From: Flavobacterium praedii
Lineage (GTDB): Bacteria > Bacteroidota > Bacteroidia > Flavobacteriales > Flavobacteriaceae
NCBI RefSeq assembly: GCF_026810365.1
Contig: NZ_CP113948.1
Coordinates: 2,195,001-2,259,000 of the forward strand
Direction: 5' to 3'
DNA: 64,000 bases
This document shows, in pieces, positions 62,081 to 64,000 of the stretch. A model generated the notes under the pieces. The model saw only the letters and a list, made by a program, of their open reading frames with translations. It was not told the DNA's origin and did not search any database. Position 1 is the first letter of the stretch; each line of letters starts with the position of its first letter. Both the position numbers and the translations under genes were made by a program.

Positions 62081-63169
62081 ATGAATCAAAAAAATCCGTA
62101 TTTCAACAACTATAATTTCGAAAAAATAGCTGATACGCTCATCCGACTTGGTGTTCTTTTTTTATTGATAAGCTGGTGTTATGCCATCTTGAAACCCTTT
62201 GTCCTCATCCTGATTTGGGCTGCTGTAATCGCTATAGCTTTCAGTCCCGTTTATGAATCGATCGTTAAATTATTTAGAGGTAAAAAAATAGTGGCCACTG
62301 TTTTTTTGACGATAGTTCTACTCAGTATCCTCATAATCCCCAGTGTATTAGTTTCCCAATCCTTATACGAAGAGGTGAATAATTTCAGCCATACGTATCA
62401 ATCAGGAGAACACCTAATTCCTCCTCCGGGAGAAAGCACCAAGAATTGGCCAACTATTACTAAACCAATATTAGAAATTTGGAAAAGTGCCTCAGAGGAC
62501 ATTTCAAATGTGGTTTTCAAATATTCCGATCAATTAAAAATAGTTGGAGAATGGCTATTACTTGCCTTAGCAGGAGTTGGTAAAGGTATATTGCAATTTA
62601 TCGCCTCCATAATCATAGCTATGGGATTATTATTGTATTCGGAATCAATAACATCGGTTTCCAAAAACATATTCATCAAACTAATAGGATCCAATGGAGA
62701 ACATTATGCTTTGATCACTGTAATAACCATACGCAATGTGGTAAAAGGGTTTCTGGGAGTTGCCCTTATTCAGTCCTTAATGGTTGGAGCAGGCTTTTTT
62801 ATGGCAGGTGTTCCCTTTGCAGGAATTTTGACAATCATTTGTCTCATACTCGCCATAATCCAAATAGGAATAGGTCCAATTGCTATTCCTGTTGTTATTT
62901 ATATGTATTCGGTAACCGATACTACTACTGCTACACTTTTAGCTATTTGGATTGGCATCACGATGATTTCGGACAACATATTAAAACCAATCTTTCTGGG
63001 CAGAGGCAATCCACCTGCGCCGATGCTCGTGATATTTCTAGGTGCCATTGGAGGATTCATTTACAACGGATTCATTGGTTTATTCTTAGGAGCTGTAATT
63101 TTAACCTTAGGCTATAAATTCTTCCTTTCTTGGATAGAAATGATAGAAGACGAAAAGATAGAGGAATAG
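62081..63169 (+). CDS. AI-2E family transporter
   Basis: A 362-aa membrane protein with about eight helices. Family segments are LILIWAAVIAIAFSPVYESI, SVLVSQSLYEEVN, VKGFLGVALIQSLMVGAGFFMAG and LGRGNPPAPMLVIFLGAIGGF. Known members export autoinducer-2 (TqsA) or act as sodium/proton exchangers. The sequence does not separate these. It is a single gene, followed by a structured element. Confidence 0.85.
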   Translation: MNQKNPYFNNYNFEKIADTLIRLGVLFLLISWCYAILKPFVLILIWAAVIAIAFSPVYESIVKLFRGKKIVATVFLTIVLLSILIIPSVLVSQSLYEEVNNFSHTYQSGEHLIPPPGESTKNWPTITKPILEIWKSASEDISNVVFKYSDQLKIVGEWLLLALAGVGKGILQFIASIIIAMGLLLYSESITSVSKNIFIKLIGSNGEHYALITVITIRNVVKGFLGVALIQSLMVGAGFFMAGVPFAGILTIICLILAIIQIGIGPIAIPVVIYMYSVTDTTTATLLAIWIGITMISDNILKPIFLGRGNPPAPMLVIFLGAIGGFIYNGFIGLFLGAVILTLGYKFFLSWIEMIEDEKIEE

Positions 63170-63206
63170 TTCAAATATCACCTATTTTTAAAGTTGAAAA
63201 TATTTT

Positions 63207-63340
63207 TTTGGGCGTGCCCCCGTTGAAAAAAGCGGCTTACTTTAGACACTGCTTACAAAGCCACTTTTCTCAACGGGGTCGGGCTATACGCGCTACTTCG
63301 GTAGCTAGCTTCTATCCCTCACGCAACTCACAAGATGTTT
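63207..63340 (-). repeat. Structured intergenic element, copy 6
   Basis: Read on the minus strand: CATCTTGTGAGTTGCGTGAG, GGATAG, GCTAC-CGAA-GTAGC, ATAGCCCGACC, then a stem pairing 63258-63278 with 63218-63238 (21 pairs, two G:U on that strand), and CACGCCCAAA. The uninterrupted target of the MITE-like insert is visible (CCTCACGC in plus sense). The rest of the 502-bp gap holds the tract at 63478-63640 and nothing else I can name. Confidence 0.75.
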
Positions 63341-63477
63341 AGGAAAAGCGATTAAATTCATTTTTACAAGAATCCAAATTACTACCATCAAATTACTCCC
63401 GAAACCATAACGAAGTTTATAGGTATTAAACTAGAGCGCTTAATTCTATAAACAACAGCATTTGTTTACTATTTTTC

Positions 63478-63640
63478 GACCATATAAGTCATATAAGTTT
63501 TCTTTTTTAAAAAAGCGCATAAAATTAAGTTCATTTAAGTCAAATCTCGTAGTCGGATCAAGGGTTTTAACTTATATTCTCTTTAGGGTACTCACTTAAA
63601 GCACAGTAAAAAATAACTTATATGGCTTATATGGTTAAAA
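63478..63640. repeat. CATATAAGT / ACTTATATGG repeat tract
   Basis: GACCATATAAGTCATATAAG near 63478 pairs with CTTATATGGCTTATATGGTT near 63620-63639, an inverted repeat enclosing about 120 bp. Confidence 0.5.
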
Positions 63641-63671
63641 TTTAATACTGTAAATCATAGAATAAAGCCAA

Positions 63672-64000
63672 CTAGAGTAAATACACTTCAACTTTATCTC
63701 CTTTTTTCAGTTCATAATGACCGTGAGGTACATAAACCAATCCATTGGAAACGGAGAAAGAATTGAGCATAGATGAATTTTGATGCGTCAGAATTTCGGC
63801 TTCTCCATTGTTAATACTCGCTTTCAAAAATTGGGAACGGGTATTTTTTACTTCAAAATCATGGGCTAATGGAAGTAAAACAGCCTGTTGATAATTGGCT
63901 TCAGCCCCAGACAAAATGGTTAATGTAGGCAAAACGTATACATAAAAACAAGTTAGACAAGCAGCAGGATTTCCGGGCAATGCAAAAACCACTTTATTAT
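63672..64000 (-). CDS. moeA: Molybdopterin molybdenumtransferase, C-terminal part (cut by window end)
   Basis: The open frame runs to the window edge, so only the last 109 or so residues are seen. The FALPGNPAACLTCFYVYVLP segment is the conserved MoeA block (PGNP), and the final beta domain (about 75 residues, ending GDKVEVYLL) is MoeA domain IV. MoeA inserts molybdate into adenylylated molybdopterin. It is separated from the main Moco operon by about 4 kb and lies on the same strand. Confidence 0.9.
   Translation of the reverse strand, partial: NKVVFALPGNPAACLTCFYVYVLPTLTILSGAEANYQQAVLLPLAHDFEVKNTRSQFLKASINNGEAEILTHQNSSMLNSFSVSNGLVYVPHGHYELKKGDKVEVYLL

Noticed and set aside
1..64000. tRNA or rRNA genes
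   Set aside because: I saw no cloverleaf with the usual T-arm sequence and no rRNA-like stretch while reading. A tRNA scan was not possible.

Overview
The window looks like chromosome from a member of the Bacteroidota, most likely a Flavobacterium-type Flavobacteriaceae. The DNA is AT-rich. Several genes have the Bacteroidota promoter -7 element TAnnTTTG, and Shine-Dalgarno sequences are nearly absent. The gaps carry hairpin repeats of the kind common in flavobacterial genomes. I saw no rRNA, tRNA, CRISPR array, phage or transposase gene.

Layout. 1-13.3 kb holds housekeeping and envelope genes: DUF2851, a DEDDh exonuclease, a CBS-type PLP enzyme, a putative porin, rnhB, lipB, three lipoproteins (one with a metzincin zinc site) and lysS. 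13.3-26.7 kb is a denitrification block. It has a NirK operon (copper nitrite reductase fused to cytochrome c, a separate cytochrome c copy, an FGE-like protein, a SCO protein and an outer-membrane barrel), norE/norF-like genes, a hemerythrin-PAS protein, norD, norQ, norB and norC. Divergent from norC lies ric-nrdD-(separate glycyl-radical domain)-nrdG-membrane protein (25.9-31.0 kb), followed by an Rrf2-family Fe-S regulator. 32.4-37 kb has an unrecognised 603-aa protein and nadAB. 37.3-45.5 kb is a nitrate-reduction operon: two NarK transporters, a b-type membrane subunit, a molybdenum catalytic subunit, a four-cluster ferredoxin, a Rieske protein and a small membrane protein. 46-52.3 kb has an M14 peptidase, a CarboxypepD_reg protein and a GT39 enzyme. 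52.5-59.5 kb has a radical-SAM protein and a molybdenum cofactor operon headed by a ModE-like regulator. The end holds DUF5995, a GlgA-type glycosyltransferase, an AI-2E transporter and the C-terminal part of moeA.

How it fits together. Nitrate is imported by NarK and reduced to nitrite, NirK makes NO, and NorCB makes N2O. No N2O reductase is visible here. Ric repairs Fe-S centres damaged by NO, and the class III ribonucleotide reductase allows DNA synthesis without oxygen. The Moco operon supplies the nitrate reductase. Two shared DNA palindromes lie before nirK, norC, ric and narK: AATAAAAGA-N8-TCTTTTATT and an FNR-like TGAT-N4-ATCA box. Together they suggest one NO- and oxygen-responsive regulon.

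Most notable observations: (1) the NrdD glycyl-radical domain is encoded as a separate 55-aa ORF; (2) six copies of an intergenic element have a variable but always base-paired stem, with G:U wobbles on one strand only, which suggests a structured RNA; (3) two copies of a roughly 140-bp MITE-like element are inserted at the same site of that element, each with an 8-bp target duplication; (4) there are two candidate regulatory palindromes; (5) a CGTTATA palindrome lies before a ModE-like protein that lacks the molybdate-binding half.
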